A stretch of 64,000 nucleotides of DNA, taken from contig CP119313.1 of the NCBI GenBank assembly GCA_029202485.1, positions 310,001-374,000 on the forward strand, in the 5' to 3' direction. Both the position numbers and the translations under genes were made by a program. The stretch's first letter is position 1. Each line of letters opens with the position of its first letter. This DNA comes from Candidatus Pedobacter colombiensis (GTDB taxonomy: Bacteria > Bacteroidota > Bacteroidia > Sphingobacteriales > Sphingobacteriaceae). This document shows, piece after piece, positions 34,797-43,656 of this stretch. The notes below the pieces were generated by a model. That model worked only from the letters and a program-made list of their open reading frames with translations, searched no databases and was not told the DNA's origin.

Positions 34797-36137
34797 ATGA
34801 GTATTAAATTATTTTCTCCGGCTCCACATAAGGAGTTGTTGCCTCTTAGCAGGATCGATCCTGAGTATAAAAAACAACGTATTAAAGTATTTCTTGGGAT
34901 ATTTTTAGGCTATGCAGGTTACTACCTGGTACGTAAAAACTTTTCATTGGCCATGCCTGATCTTATCGATCAGGGATTTAGTAAGGCTCAGCTTGGCTTT
35001 GCACTTTCCGGCGTATCCATTGCCTATGGCTTAAGTAAGTTCTTAATGGGAAATGTTTCCGACCGAAGCAATGCCCGTAATTTCCTTACTGCCGGATTGG
35101 TACTGTCGGCCTTTACCATGATTTTTATGGGGGTATTCCCTTTTGCTACCTCATCCATTGCTGTTATGTTTGTCTTATTATTCATCAATGGATGGTTTCA
35201 GGGCATGGGATGGCCTCCATGCGGTAGGGTAGTGGTGCATTGGTATTCGGTAAAGGAGCGCGGCACCATGATGTCTATCTGGAATGTAGCGCACAATGTT
35301 GGTGGTGGTTTGGTTGGACCTATTGCTATTTTGGCTATAGAGATCTTTGCAGACTGGCACAGTAAGTTCTATTTCCCGGGACTTATCGCCCTTTTTTTTG
35401 CGGCAATAGCCTATATTTTGGTGAGAGATACCCCACAATCCTGTGGATTGCCGCCAATCGAGGAGTACAAAAATGACTACCCAAAAAACTATTCCGCAGA
35501 TCAGGAAAAAGAGTTTACAGCGAAAGAGATTTTCTTCAAATATGTATTTAATAATAGGATGTTATGGTACATTGCATTTGCAAATGCTTTTGTATACCTG
35601 GTTAGATATGGAATTTTAGACTGGTCGCCTACCTTCCTCTCAGAAGCTAAAGGCTTTTCACTAAAAGAATCGGGTTGGGCATATTTTCTATATGAGTATG
35701 CCGGTATCCCTGGAACATTACTTTGTGGTCTTATTAGTGATAGAGTATTTAAAGGTCGCAGGGCTCCGGCAACCATAATATATATGGTGCTGGTTCTGGT
35801 TGCTGTGCTGGTATATTGGAAAAACCCACCCGGAAATATCTGGATTGATAATGCTGCATTAATTGCCATAGGCTTCTTAATTTATGGTCCTGTGATGCTT
35901 ATTGGGGTTCAGGCACTAGATCTTGTCCCTAAAAAAGCTGCGGGTACTGCTGCCGGCTTAACCGGTCTTTTCGGTTATTTGGGAGGTGCCTTATTTGCCA
36001 ATATTGCGATAGGTGTTGTGGTTGACAAATGGGGCTGGGATGGAGGCTTTGAAGTAATCGTTGCGGCTTGTGTCTTATCTATCTTCTTTACCGCATTAAC
36101 CTGGAACAGAGAAAAAAGGAACTTAGCAGAGCAGTAA
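34797..36137 (+). CDS. glpT: GlpT-type glycerol-3-phosphate transporter (MFS)
   Basis: A 446-residue organophosphate:phosphate antiporter of the major facilitator superfamily, with about 12 hydrophobic helices. The family sequence is clear at FLGYAGYYLVRKNFSLAMP (TM1, with the conserved Arg for phosphate binding), in GWFQGMGWPPCGRVVVHWYS and in WNVAHNVGGGLVGP. The residue after GWPPC matches the second binding arginine of GlpT. It probably imports glycerol 3-phosphate released by the preceding lipoprotein phosphodiesterase. UhpT-like sugar phosphate transport is an alternative. Confidence 0.92.
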   Translation: MSIKLFSPAPHKELLPLSRIDPEYKKQRIKVFLGIFLGYAGYYLVRKNFSLAMPDLIDQGFSKAQLGFALSGVSIAYGLSKFLMGNVSDRSNARNFLTAGLVLSAFTMIFMGVFPFATSSIAVMFVLLFINGWFQGMGWPPCGRVVVHWYSVKERGTMMSIWNVAHNVGGGLVGPIAILAIEIFADWHSKFYFPGLIALFFAAIAYILVRDTPQSCGLPPIEEYKNDYPKNYSADQEKEFTAKEIFFKYVFNNRMLWYIAFANAFVYLVRYGILDWSPTFLSEAKGFSLKESGWAYFLYEYAGIPGTLLCGLISDRVFKGRRAPATIIYMVLVLVAVLVYWKNPPGNIWIDNAALIAIGFLIYGPVMLIGVQALDLVPKKAAGTAAGLTGLFGYLGGALFANIAIGVVVDKWGWDGGFEVIVAACVLSIFFTALTWNREKRNLAEQ

Positions 36138-36177
36138 AATTTATTATTTTAGGTGCTTCATATAACCAGACATACCA

Positions 36178-36870
36178 ATGAACTATACTTTTCACAAAAT
36201 CATTGCGGGATTAAGCTTAATCCTGATTCTTGCCTCAACAAGCACAATGGCTCAGGAGGTAAAATGGGATAGTACTTATAGACCGGGAGCTTACCTTAAA
36301 AATATTGAAGCCTTTAAAGCAGAAGGCATCACTAAAAAAGATTTCGTCTTTTTAGGCAATAGCATTACTGCCGGAACCAACTGGGCAAAATTATTGGATA
36401 TACCCAATGCTAAAAACAGAGGAATATCTGGTGACATCACTTTTGGTGTTTTAGAACGGTTGGATCAGGTGATATCCGGCAAGCCTTCAAAAGTATTCGT
36501 ATTGATAGGAATCAATGATGTGTCGAGAAATATACCCGACAGCATCATTCTGAGGAATTATAAAAGTATCATTAGCAGAATAAAAGCAGGTTCAAAAAAG
36601 ACGAAAATCTATTTCTACACCCTGCTGCCGGTCAACAGTTCATTTAATAAGTTCAAAAACCATTACGGTAAAGATGAACACATTTTATGGCTCAATTCAG
36701 AGATCAGAAAGCTGGGGGATAAAAAAGTAACAATTATCGATCTATACCCACATTTCTTAGATTCAGAAAACCATTTAAAGGCAGATCTAACACACGATGG
36801 ATTGCATCTGAAGCCTGAAGGTTATGAGGTTTGGGCGGAGGTGCTCAAAAAAGGTGGCTATTTAAAATAA
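36178..36870 (+). CDS. secreted SGNH/GDSL hydrolase
   Basis: A 230-residue esterase/acetylhydrolase-like protein with a signal peptide (cleaved near TMAQ). The four blocks of the SGNH family are visible: FLGNSITAGTN (Ser), ISGDITFGVLERLD (Gly), IGINDVSRN (Asn) and DLTHDGLHLKPEGY (Asp-His). The substrate is unknown; relatives act on lysophospholipids, acetylated sugars or platelet-activating-factor-like lipids. It begins 40 bp after glpT on the same strand, so it may belong to the same phospholipid or glycerophosphate unit. Confidence 0.9.
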   Translation: MNYTFHKIIAGLSLILILASTSTMAQEVKWDSTYRPGAYLKNIEAFKAEGITKKDFVFLGNSITAGTNWAKLLDIPNAKNRGISGDITFGVLERLDQVISGKPSKVFVLIGINDVSRNIPDSIILRNYKSIISRIKAGSKKTKIYFYTLLPVNSSFNKFKNHYGKDEHILWLNSEIRKLGDKKVTIIDLYPHFLDSENHLKADLTHDGLHLKPEGYEVWAEVLKKGGYLK

Positions 36871-36894
36871 AATGTCTATTTTTACAGCCCGATT

Positions 36895-37860
36895 ATGGAA
36901 CAGATAAAAACATCATTTGATTTTGAAAAGCCTATTGCTGAGCTAGCTCAGCAAATTGAGAAGGTTAAACAGGTTGCCGATAAAACCAAAGTAGATATGT
37001 CTGCGACCTTAACTGAGCTTGAACAAAAGTTGGATAAAACCCAACAATCATTATATAACAACCTTACAGGTTGGCAAAAAGTTCAAATGTCTCGTCATGC
37101 TGAGCGGCCACAAACGCTGGATTATATCAGCATGATTTGCGATGATTTCATCGAGCTGCATGGCGACAGAACAGTTAAAGATGATAAAGCGATTATAGGC
37201 GGTTTTGCAACGATAAATGGCGAGACTGTTATGATCATTGGTCATCAGAAAGGCAAGAACACTAAAGAAAGACAATACCGCAATTTTGGTATGGCCAATC
37301 CCGAGGGTTATAGAAAAGCCTTACGCTTAATGCGTCTGGCAGAAAAATTCAATAAACCTGTTATTTCTTTCATCGATACTATGGGTGCATACCCAGGGTT
37401 AGAAGCTGAAGAACGTGGACAAGGTGAGGCTATCGCCCGTAATTTACTCGAAATGTCTGTTTTAAGAGTTCCTATCATTTGCTTCGTAGTAGGTGAAGGT
37501 GCATCAGGTGGTGCATTGGGAATTGGTATAGGCGATAAAGTATATATGTTGGAGCATACCTGGTATTCTGTGATCTCTCCTGAATCTTGCTCGTCTATTT
37601 TATGGCGGAGTTGGGATTTTAAAGAACGTGCAGCAGAGTGTTTAAAGCTGACTTCTGACGATATGTTTAGAAATAAGCTTATCGATGGGATTATTAAAGA
37701 ACCACTAGGTGGTGCACATCAAAATCCTGAGTTAATGGCACAGACTGTTAAAGATCAGATCATAAAGGACCTTTCGGTACTTAAAAAAGAAAATACGGAC
37801 ACGATGATTGCTACAAGGATTGATAAATTCTGTGCGATGGGAGTTGTCAACGAAGGTTAA
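36895..37860 (+). CDS. accA: acetyl-CoA carboxylase carboxyltransferase subunit alpha
   Basis: With AccD this subunit transfers carboxyl from biotin to acetyl-CoA, giving malonyl-CoA for fatty acid synthesis. Characteristic segments include ISMICDDFIELHGDR, IGHQKGKNTKER, FGMANPEGYRKALRLM, FIDTMGAYPGLEAEERGQGEAIA, GEGASGGALGIG and SPESCSSILW. At 321 residues it has the normal length. It starts 24 bp after the SGNH gene and converges on the DUF2723 gene across a long palindromic spacer. Confidence 0.97.
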   Translation: MEQIKTSFDFEKPIAELAQQIEKVKQVADKTKVDMSATLTELEQKLDKTQQSLYNNLTGWQKVQMSRHAERPQTLDYISMICDDFIELHGDRTVKDDKAIIGGFATINGETVMIIGHQKGKNTKERQYRNFGMANPEGYRKALRLMRLAEKFNKPVISFIDTMGAYPGLEAEERGQGEAIARNLLEMSVLRVPIICFVVGEGASGGALGIGIGDKVYMLEHTWYSVISPESCSSILWRSWDFKERAAECLKLTSDDMFRNKLIDGIIKEPLGGAHQNPELMAQTVKDQIIKDLSVLKKENTDTMIATRIDKFCAMGVVNEG

Positions 37861-37948
37861 ACTCGCATTCTGTTCTCCGTCTGCATTAATTTGCCCGAAA
37901 GAAGGGCAAACAAACGCTAGGCCGGTTCACAGAAAACTCGTTTTATGC

Positions 37949-37994
37949 TAACTAAAAGAGGCCTGTAAATCAAATTGCAGGCCTCTTTTAGTTA
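37949..37994. terminator. hairpin 1 within the palindrome (accA side)
   Basis: A perfect 17-bp stem, TAACTAAAAGAGGCCTG paired with CAGGCCTCTTTTAGTTA, with a 12-base loop (TAAATCAAATTG). The A-rich and T-rich flanks make it a plausible bidirectional terminator for accA. Confidence 0.8.
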
Positions 37995-38106
37995 TACAGT
38001 ATTTTCTTTGCTGAGTATATTTTACTTTCGTTATCCAGCGCTGGCTCTTAAGTAATGGATACAATTAGATGGAGAACTGGCTTCTATTAAACTATAGTAT
38101 GCTAAC

Positions 38107-38149
38107 AACTAAAAGGGGGCTGCAATCAAATTGCAGCCCCCTTTTAGTT
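38107..38149. terminator. hairpin 2 within the palindrome (DUF2723 side)
   Basis: A perfect 19-bp stem, AACTAAAAGGGGGCTGCAA with its complement, and loop TCAAA. It shares the CTAAAAG flanks and the ATCAAATTGCAG core with hairpin 1, so the two are related copies. It probably terminates the convergent DUF2723 gene. Confidence 0.8.
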
Positions 38150-38343
38150 AAATATTTTGATTTTAGTTATTCAGTGTTTGTTATTAGCACTGAATATAGT
38201 TAGTTAAAACGAGTTTTCTGTGAACCGGCCTAGCTTTTGTTTGCCCTTCTTCAGGGCAAATTAACCGACTAAAAGGAGCTCAACGAGACATTTAAACAAT
38301 CATATACTCCGAGTTAATGCAGCCGGAGAGCAGAATGCGAGTT

Positions 38344-41300
38344 TTAATTTCCTTGGGCAAAGTACTGTGAGAACCTTCCTTCAAGTGCTTCAAACTGATG
38401 GTTCAGACTCTCGCTTAGTTTTGTTTGCTGTTGCTGTGCTGACGTTTTAGACATTTGATTCAGGAACGATAAGCCCAACTGAACATTCTGTCCGCCAATA
38501 AACCTACGTTTGCTCTCAGAAACATCTGCCAGGTACGTAAGTTCCTTTTGAATGTATGATGCAGATCTTTCAATTAAAGCATTTGCTCTTTTAACATCTC
38601 CTAGCTGGTAAAGATTTTCTGCCATGAAATAAGCACCCATCATAGAACGCATGCCATAGAATTTCTCTGGCATTACTTCAAAATAACGGTTTACAACTTT
38701 TTGGGCATCTTCAGTTTTACCTGCTCTGATTAAGCCGGAAATGGTGTTGTTAAATACATTTGTGAAGATTGATATATCGTCTGATGATTGAGGATCAAGA
38801 TATTTTGCATTCTTAACATTACCCCATACAAACTTATCCATTACATTTTTATAAAGAACAGGGGTGTTGACTAACTCTGCTTTACTTGCTGTAGTATCTA
38901 CTTTTAATGGCATTAAACGTAAAGCCAGGCCTTCATTGTATAAATAGTTATCAAGTCCATTATATTGGTCTGAAGGTACAGTACTGGCAAAATAAATAGG
39001 TCTCTTCCAGTTGTTATGTACCAGAATATCAAAGAAAGCCAATGTACCTTTAGTTACATAGTTTTTGCTGTATGTCCATTCCAGTGCCGGAGCAATCTTG
39101 CTTGAATCAGCAGGACTTACAGCTCCATTTTTAATAACGTCAGCTTTATTTACGGTAAGTTTAAAATTCTTGGTAGGAATAAAGTTCTCTCTGCTTCCAT
39201 CTTGTAGCGGTAATTTATCTTCCGCATCTTCAGATAATAGGATGGCAAGGATGTTACTTAATTCAACATGACCCGCAATCTTATAATCCTGATAATACAT
39301 CACATCCCTAACGCCCTGTACATATTGAGAAGGCTTCATTGTCATTGGTAATGGTGCAGCTTCATTTTGCAATTTTCTTGCTCCATTGATGTACCAGTCG
39401 GTATCAAACAAACTTAAGTTAATCAGTTTGATATCAGGTCTGATGTTTTCCACCTCCTGAGCATACCATAACGGGTATGTGTCATTATCTCCGTAGGTAA
39501 AGAGAATCGCATTGGGGGCGCAGGACTGCAGGTAGTCGACCGCAATATCATGAGCAACCATTTTGGTTGAACGATCATGATCATTCCAGCCCTGTTCAGC
39601 CATAATAGCAGGTGCGGCAAGTAAGCCGATAACCGTAGCCAATACGGCTCCTGTAGTAGGAGTTAGTTTTTTAGATAGCCATTCTCTAATTGCCAATACA
39701 CCTAAGCCTATCCAAATGGAGAAGGCATAGAAGGACCCAGTGTAAGCATAATCCCTTTCACGAGGTTCCAGTGGTTTTTGATTGAGGTAAAGCACAATGG
39801 CAAGACCTGTAAAGAAAAATAATAAGGCTACAACACCGGCATCTTTTTGATTTCGTTTAAAGTGCCATATCGCACCCAATAAACCGAGTATTAGTGGAAG
39901 GAAGAAGAAACGGTTATAAGCATTGTTGTCCACTATCGATGGCGGAAGGTGTTTCTGATCACCAAGCATCAATGCATCAATAGGTTTAATACCACTTAAC
40001 CATTGTCCTTCGTATAAACTCCCTTGTCCCTGATCATCATTCTGACGGCCTACAAAGTTCCACATAAAGTAGCGCATGTACATTTGGCCAATCTGGTATC
40101 TGAAAAGGAAACTAATATTATCAAACAAGCTTGGGAATTTATTGTCGTCAAAGCCCATCATATCCTTGTAATAAGCAACATGGCGTCCCTCATCACTATA
40201 CATTCTTGGAAAAGGAGTAGTTCTGTCGTATTCGTATTCAGTTTTTTTACTTGCAACTTCGTACTTCTCATCACCTTTTCTATAGATGTTTTTTCCTTGT
40301 GTAAGGCTAACTTTTTGTGAGTTATAGTTAGGACCAAACAATAACGGCCTGTCGCCATATTGTTCCCTGTTTAAGTAGCTTAGGAATGAAAAAGCATTTT
40401 CAGGATCACTGTTGTTTAGGTTCGGACCTGCCTTAGCACGGATAACGATCATAGCAAATGAGCAATAACCGAATATGATGAGCGCTGTAGACAGGAATGC
40501 TAAGTTTAGCACTTTTTTCTGGTGTTTGATCGAATAACGAATCCCCCATACTAAGCCTGTTATTAATAATAGAGCAAAGAAGATCACACCCGAGCCAAAG
40601 CCTAGTCCTAATGTGTTAACGAAGAATAAATCGAAATATGCACCGAATGAAACCAGATATTGTATAATTCCATATTGAACAAAGGCAAGAATAAGTATAC
40701 CTATGATTCCGGTTTTAATAATTCCGGCAGTAGTGGCCTTCTCTGTCTTTTTAAAATAGTAAACAAAAGCCATAGCTGGTATAGTTAATAGGTTCAATAA
40801 GTGAATACCAATTGATAAACCCATTATGTAAGCTATAAAAAGCAACCATCTGTCGCCACCTGGCTCATTTGCTTTGGCTTCCCATTTTAAAATTCCCCAG
40901 AAAACGATAGCTGTGAATAAAGATGATAAAGCATATACTTCAGATTCAACTGCCGAAAACCAAAAACTATCAGAGTAAGTATAGGCTAATGCACCTACTG
41001 CTCCTGCACCCATAATAGAGATCATAGTGGATTTTGAGATCTCCTCGTTTCCTTTTACCAAAACTTTTTTAGCTAAAGCAGTGATGGTCCAGAATAAGAA
41101 TAATATGGTAGCACCACTTGCAACGGCAGAACCCACGTTCATAAAGTAAGCAATTTTATGGATATCGCCGAAAGCGAAAAGTGAGAAGAACCTTTGAATC
41201 ATCAAAAATAATGGAGCACCCGGTTGGTGTACAACCTGCATTTTATAAGCCGAAGCAATAAACTCACCGCAATCCCAAAAACTTGCGGATGGTTCTAGTG

Positions 41301-41373
41301 TTAAAATATAAGTTACAGTGGCTATAAGGAAGCAAAGCCAGCCAGTAAGATTATTAATTTTTGAATAATTCAT
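38344..41373 (-). CDS. DUF2723 membrane protein (GT-C-like, possible protein O-mannosyltransferase)
   Basis: A 1009-residue protein. Residues ~1-600 hold about 12 transmembrane helices, starting with the DUF2723 motif FWDCGEFIASAYKMQVVHQPGAPLF. Its acidic pair resembles the catalytic loop of GT-C glycosyltransferases. The family includes animal TMEM260, reported as a protein O-mannosyltransferase. Bacteroidota glycosylate many exported proteins at serine/threonine, so a role in O-glycosylation is reasonable but inferred. The C-terminal ~350 residues are periplasmic, with helical TPR-like repeats (ENLYQLGDVKRANALIERSA). Confidence 0.87.
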   Translation of the reverse strand: MNYSKINNLTGWLCFLIATVTYILTLEPSASFWDCGEFIASAYKMQVVHQPGAPLFLMIQRFFSLFAFGDIHKIAYFMNVGSAVASGATILFLFWTITALAKKVLVKGNEEISKSTMISIMGAGAVGALAYTYSDSFWFSAVESEVYALSSLFTAIVFWGILKWEAKANEPGGDRWLLFIAYIMGLSIGIHLLNLLTIPAMAFVYYFKKTEKATTAGIIKTGIIGILILAFVQYGIIQYLVSFGAYFDLFFVNTLGLGFGSGVIFFALLLITGLVWGIRYSIKHQKKVLNLAFLSTALIIFGYCSFAMIVIRAKAGPNLNNSDPENAFSFLSYLNREQYGDRPLLFGPNYNSQKVSLTQGKNIYRKGDEKYEVASKKTEYEYDRTTPFPRMYSDEGRHVAYYKDMMGFDDNKFPSLFDNISFLFRYQIGQMYMRYFMWNFVGRQNDDQGQGSLYEGQWLSGIKPIDALMLGDQKHLPPSIVDNNAYNRFFFLPLILGLLGAIWHFKRNQKDAGVVALLFFFTGLAIVLYLNQKPLEPRERDYAYTGSFYAFSIWIGLGVLAIREWLSKKLTPTTGAVLATVIGLLAAPAIMAEQGWNDHDRSTKMVAHDIAVDYLQSCAPNAILFTYGDNDTYPLWYAQEVENIRPDIKLINLSLFDTDWYINGARKLQNEAAPLPMTMKPSQYVQGVRDVMYYQDYKIAGHVELSNILAILLSEDAEDKLPLQDGSRENFIPTKNFKLTVNKADVIKNGAVSPADSSKIAPALEWTYSKNYVTKGTLAFFDILVHNNWKRPIYFASTVPSDQYNGLDNYLYNEGLALRLMPLKVDTTASKAELVNTPVLYKNVMDKFVWGNVKNAKYLDPQSSDDISIFTNVFNNTISGLIRAGKTEDAQKVVNRYFEVMPEKFYGMRSMMGAYFMAENLYQLGDVKRANALIERSASYIQKELTYLADVSESKRRFIGGQNVQLGLSFLNQMSKTSAQQQQTKLSESLNHQFEALEGRFSQYFAQGN

Positions 41374-41589
41374 TTCTTTGTTGAATAGTTAACGTGTTGT
41401 TGAGGCAATTAAAATGCAGCCGAAAATAAAGAATAAGATTGAGAATAGCGCAAAGTAAAACTGAGTTTAACATTTTTTAATATTACCTGGTTTGAGTTAA
41501 CTATTGGTCGTTCTCTTATATGAGCTCATATTAAAGAAATCATTTTATAATATTTTTAGTTCATTTATTAAACCTCGTTAAGTCATTTT

Positions 41590-41634
41590 GACCTAGCAAG
41601 GACCTAGCAACGTCCTAAAAAGGACCTAAAAAAG
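41590..41634. repeat. four tandem 11-bp degenerate repeats
   Basis: GACCTAGCAAG, GACCTAGCAAC, GTCCTAAAAAG and GACCTAAAAAAG follow one another without gaps. The unit length is one helical turn, which could suit cooperative protein binding, but no known factor matches. Confidence 0.6.
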
Positions 41635-41829
41635 ATTAAACTATTAGAGTGTGTCTTATCAAGAGGAATGTGAGCAGTATATGGGTTTAACTATTGATGT
41701 TTTGTGAAATTCAAAAATTGCTGAAAAAATATTCATTTTTATTACTTAGTGTAATTGCTTAGTTTTCTGAAAGTTTCATTGTTTTTAGATAAATTGGGGC
41801 TAATTATTTTAATTTTTTTTGCGTTAGTA

Positions 41830-41860
41830 TTTGCAAAGTTGAAAAATGTGCTTACATTTG
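41830..41860 (+). promoter_or_regulatory. promoter of tRNA-Gln (and possibly prs-rplY)
   Basis: TTTG (41830-41833) and TACATTTG (41853-41860) with a 19-base spacer match the Bacteroidota consensus exactly. A transcript starting near 41868 would need ~40 bases trimmed to reach the tRNA 5' end at 41909. Confidence 0.8.
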
Positions 41861-41908
41861 CATTCCCTTTCAAAGCAACACTAATTAGAAGCTTTTAAAT
41901 GGAAAGAT

Positions 41909-41979
41909 TGTCCGATAGTATAAGGGTAGTACAACGGTTTTTGGTACCGTTTGTCTTGGTTCGAATCCAGGTCGGACAA
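41909..41979 (+). tRNA. tRNA-Gln (anticodon TTG)
   Basis: A complete 71-base cloverleaf. The acceptor stem TGTCCGA pairs with TCGGACA and the discriminator base is A. The D-arm GTATAAGGGTAGTAC follows, then the anticodon arm ACGGT-TTTTGGT-ACCGT with anticodon TTG at positions 34-36 reading CAA. The T-arm is CTTGG-TTCGAAT-CCAGG. CCA is not encoded. A terminator follows 11 bases downstream. Confidence 0.96.
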
Positions 41980-41990
41980 CTAACAATATT

Positions 41991-42027
41991 CGGATTGTGG
42001 GTTTAATTCACAATCCGATTTTTTTTA
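41991..42027 (+). terminator. terminator after tRNA-Gln
   Basis: CGGATTGTG pairs with CACAATCCG (9 bp, 9-base loop), followed by ATTTTTTTT. It separates the tRNA transcript from prs, whose ATG is 25 bases further on. Confidence 0.88.
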
Positions 42028-42051
42028 ACCAGCATTGATATACCTTTAATC

Positions 42052-42993
42052 ATGCCATTGCAATTTAACCCCGTTAAGCTTTTTGCCGGAACTGGTACAA
42101 AAGAATTAGCAATAAGAATTGCCGAACAATACGGCAAACCACTTGGCGATGTAACTTTAAACAAGTTTAGCGACGGTGAGTTTCAGCCTTCTTACAATGA
42201 AACTGTGCGTGGTTGTGATGTTTTCTTAATACAATCCACTTACCAGCCTTCTGATAATCTAATGGAATTGTTGCTGATGGTTGATGCCGCTAAAAGGGCT
42301 TCAGCACATTACATTACTGCAGTGGTTCCTTATTATGGTTTGGCAAGACAGGACCGAAAGGATAAACCAAGGGTAGCAATAGGTGCTAAATTGGTAGCTA
42401 ACTTATTGAAATCTGCAGGAATTCATAGGATTATGACTATGGATCTTCATGCTGCACAGATACAAGGTTTTTTTGATATCCCGGTTGATCACCTGGATGG
42501 TTCTGTAATCTTTGTTCCTTATATTAAAAGTTTGGGACTGGAAAACTTAATCATCGCTTCTCCGGATATGGGTGGATCTTATCGCGCACGTACCTTTGCT
42601 AAATTCTTTAATGCAGAGGTTGTAATTTGTGATAAGAGACGTAAGCGTGCAAATGAAATTGAGTCGATGTCGATCATCGGTGATGTGGTAGGTCAGGATG
42701 TAGTTTTGATTGATGATATTTGCGATACAGCAGGTACATTGGCTAAAGCAGCAGCTTTGATTATGGAAAAAGGTGCTAAGAGCGTAAGAGCTGTTTGTAC
42801 TCATCCTGTATTATCAGGAAAAGCTTACGAAACTATTGAGAACTCAATGTTAACTGAGCTTATCGTTACCGATACTATTCCTTTAAAACAGGAAAGTTCA
42901 AAAATAAGAGTACTCACTACGGCGCCATTGTTTGCAAAGGCAATTGCCAATGTAAATGAGCACGGGTCTATTAGTGACCTTTTTAATGTTTAA
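42052..42993 (+). CDS. prs: ribose-phosphate pyrophosphokinase
   Basis: It makes PRPP from ribose 5-phosphate and ATP for purine, pyrimidine, histidine and NAD synthesis. Features seen are KFSDGEFQPSYNETVRGCDVFLIQS near the N-terminus, the ATP-binding ARQDRKDKPRVAIGAK loop, MTMDLHAAQIQGFFDIP, and the PRPP-binding VLIDDICDTAGTL (~residues 220-232). At 313 residues it has the usual length. It is followed 28 bp later by rplY, a common pairing. Confidence 0.97.
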   Translation: MPLQFNPVKLFAGTGTKELAIRIAEQYGKPLGDVTLNKFSDGEFQPSYNETVRGCDVFLIQSTYQPSDNLMELLLMVDAAKRASAHYITAVVPYYGLARQDRKDKPRVAIGAKLVANLLKSAGIHRIMTMDLHAAQIQGFFDIPVDHLDGSVIFVPYIKSLGLENLIIASPDMGGSYRARTFAKFFNAEVVICDKRRKRANEIESMSIIGDVVGQDVVLIDDICDTAGTLAKAAALIMEKGAKSVRAVCTHPVLSGKAYETIENSMLTELIVTDTIPLKQESSKIRVLTTAPLFAKAIANVNEHGSISDLFNV

Positions 42994-43021
42994 GAATTAT
43001 AACAAATAAAATAAATAAAAA

Positions 43022-43600
43022 ATGAAAACAATCGCAATTAGCGGTTCTCCAAGAGAGAACGTAGGGAAACGCGATGCTAAAGAGCTTCGCTACGAAGGTA
43101 AAGTTCCTGCAGTATTGTATGGTGGTAAAGAGCAAGTTCACTTTGCAGCTTTGATCACTGATTTAAAGGATGCTATTTACACTCCGGAAGCAAACTTTGT
43201 TGAAATTGAAATCAACGGTAACAAAGTAAAAGCTATCATTAAAGAATTACAATTTCACCCATTAACTGACGTGTTATTACACGTAGATTTTCTTCAGTTA
43301 TTTGATGACAAAGAAATCTTAATGGAAATCCCTGTTAAATTAACCGGTACTTCTCCAGGTGTTAAAATGGGTGGTAAATTAGTTCAGAAATTACGTAAAC
43401 TTCGTGTTAAAGCATTCCCTAAAGATATGCCTCAAACAGTTGAAGTGAACATCAGCAAAATGGAAGTTGGTAACTTGTTCCGTGTACGTGACCTTGTAAA
43501 AGGTAGCTACACCATCACTAACACAGGTGAAGATACTATCGTTTCTGTTGGTATGTCAAGAGCTTTAAAACAAGCAGAGCAAGCAGCTGGTAAAAAATAA
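43022..43600 (+). CDS. rplY: 50S ribosomal protein L25/general stress protein Ctc
   Basis: A 192-residue L25 of the long (CTC/TL5) form, which binds 5S rRNA. The N-terminal domain (residues ~1-95) contains GKRDAKELRYEGKVPAVLYGG and IIKELQFHPLTDVLLHVDFLQL. The C-terminal TL5 domain (~residues 96-180) contains IPVKLTGTSPGVKMGGKL. A hairpin terminator follows directly, and a group II intron is inserted in its T tract. In the ancestral layout pth would follow immediately, as it does in many bacteria. Confidence 0.96.
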   Translation: MKTIAISGSPRENVGKRDAKELRYEGKVPAVLYGGKEQVHFAALITDLKDAIYTPEANFVEIEINGNKVKAIIKELQFHPLTDVLLHVDFLQLFDDKEILMEIPVKLTGTSPGVKMGGKLVQKLRKLRVKAFPKDMPQTVEVNISKMEVGNLFRVRDLVKGSYTITNTGEDTIVSVGMSRALKQAEQAAGKK

Positions 43601-43625
43601 TTTTTGCTAAGCAGTTTAAATATGA

Positions 43626-43656
43626 AAAGCAGCACCCAATCGGTGCTGCTTTTTTT
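43626..43656 (+). terminator. rplY terminator, target of the group II intron
   Basis: AGCAGCACC pairs with GGTGCTGCT (9 bp, 5-base loop) at 43628-43650, followed by six T (43651-43656). The intron's 5' GTGCG starts at the next base. Intrinsic terminator hairpins are the usual targets of group IIC introns. Confidence 0.92.

Larger units (their letters stand above)
37861..38343. repeat. large imperfect palindrome between accA and the DUF2723 gene
   Basis: The entire 483-bp spacer between two convergent genes is an inverted repeat. A 30-bp exact pair lies at 37916-37945 and 38205-38234. Outside it, 35 bp around TTTGCCC...GGGCAAAC match with three differences, and the outermost 29 bp (ACTCGCATTCTG...) match with two. 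The right arm carries ~53 extra bases. Inside lie two strong hairpins of related sequence. No open frame is seen. The DNA looks like a duplicated, inverted terminator cassette or a non-autonomous repeat. Confidence 0.85.
41374..41908. other. intergenic region upstream of tRNA-Gln
   Basis: A 535-bp AT-rich gap between the start of the DUF2723 gene and tRNA-Gln. It holds four tandem copies of an 11-bp repeat (41590-41634) and the tRNA promoter (41830-41860). No coding frame or further RNA was recognised. Confidence 0.6.

Noticed and set aside
41590..41634. Tandem repeats considered as a CRISPR array
   Set aside because: Units are 11 bp with no spacers, and no cas genes are in the window.
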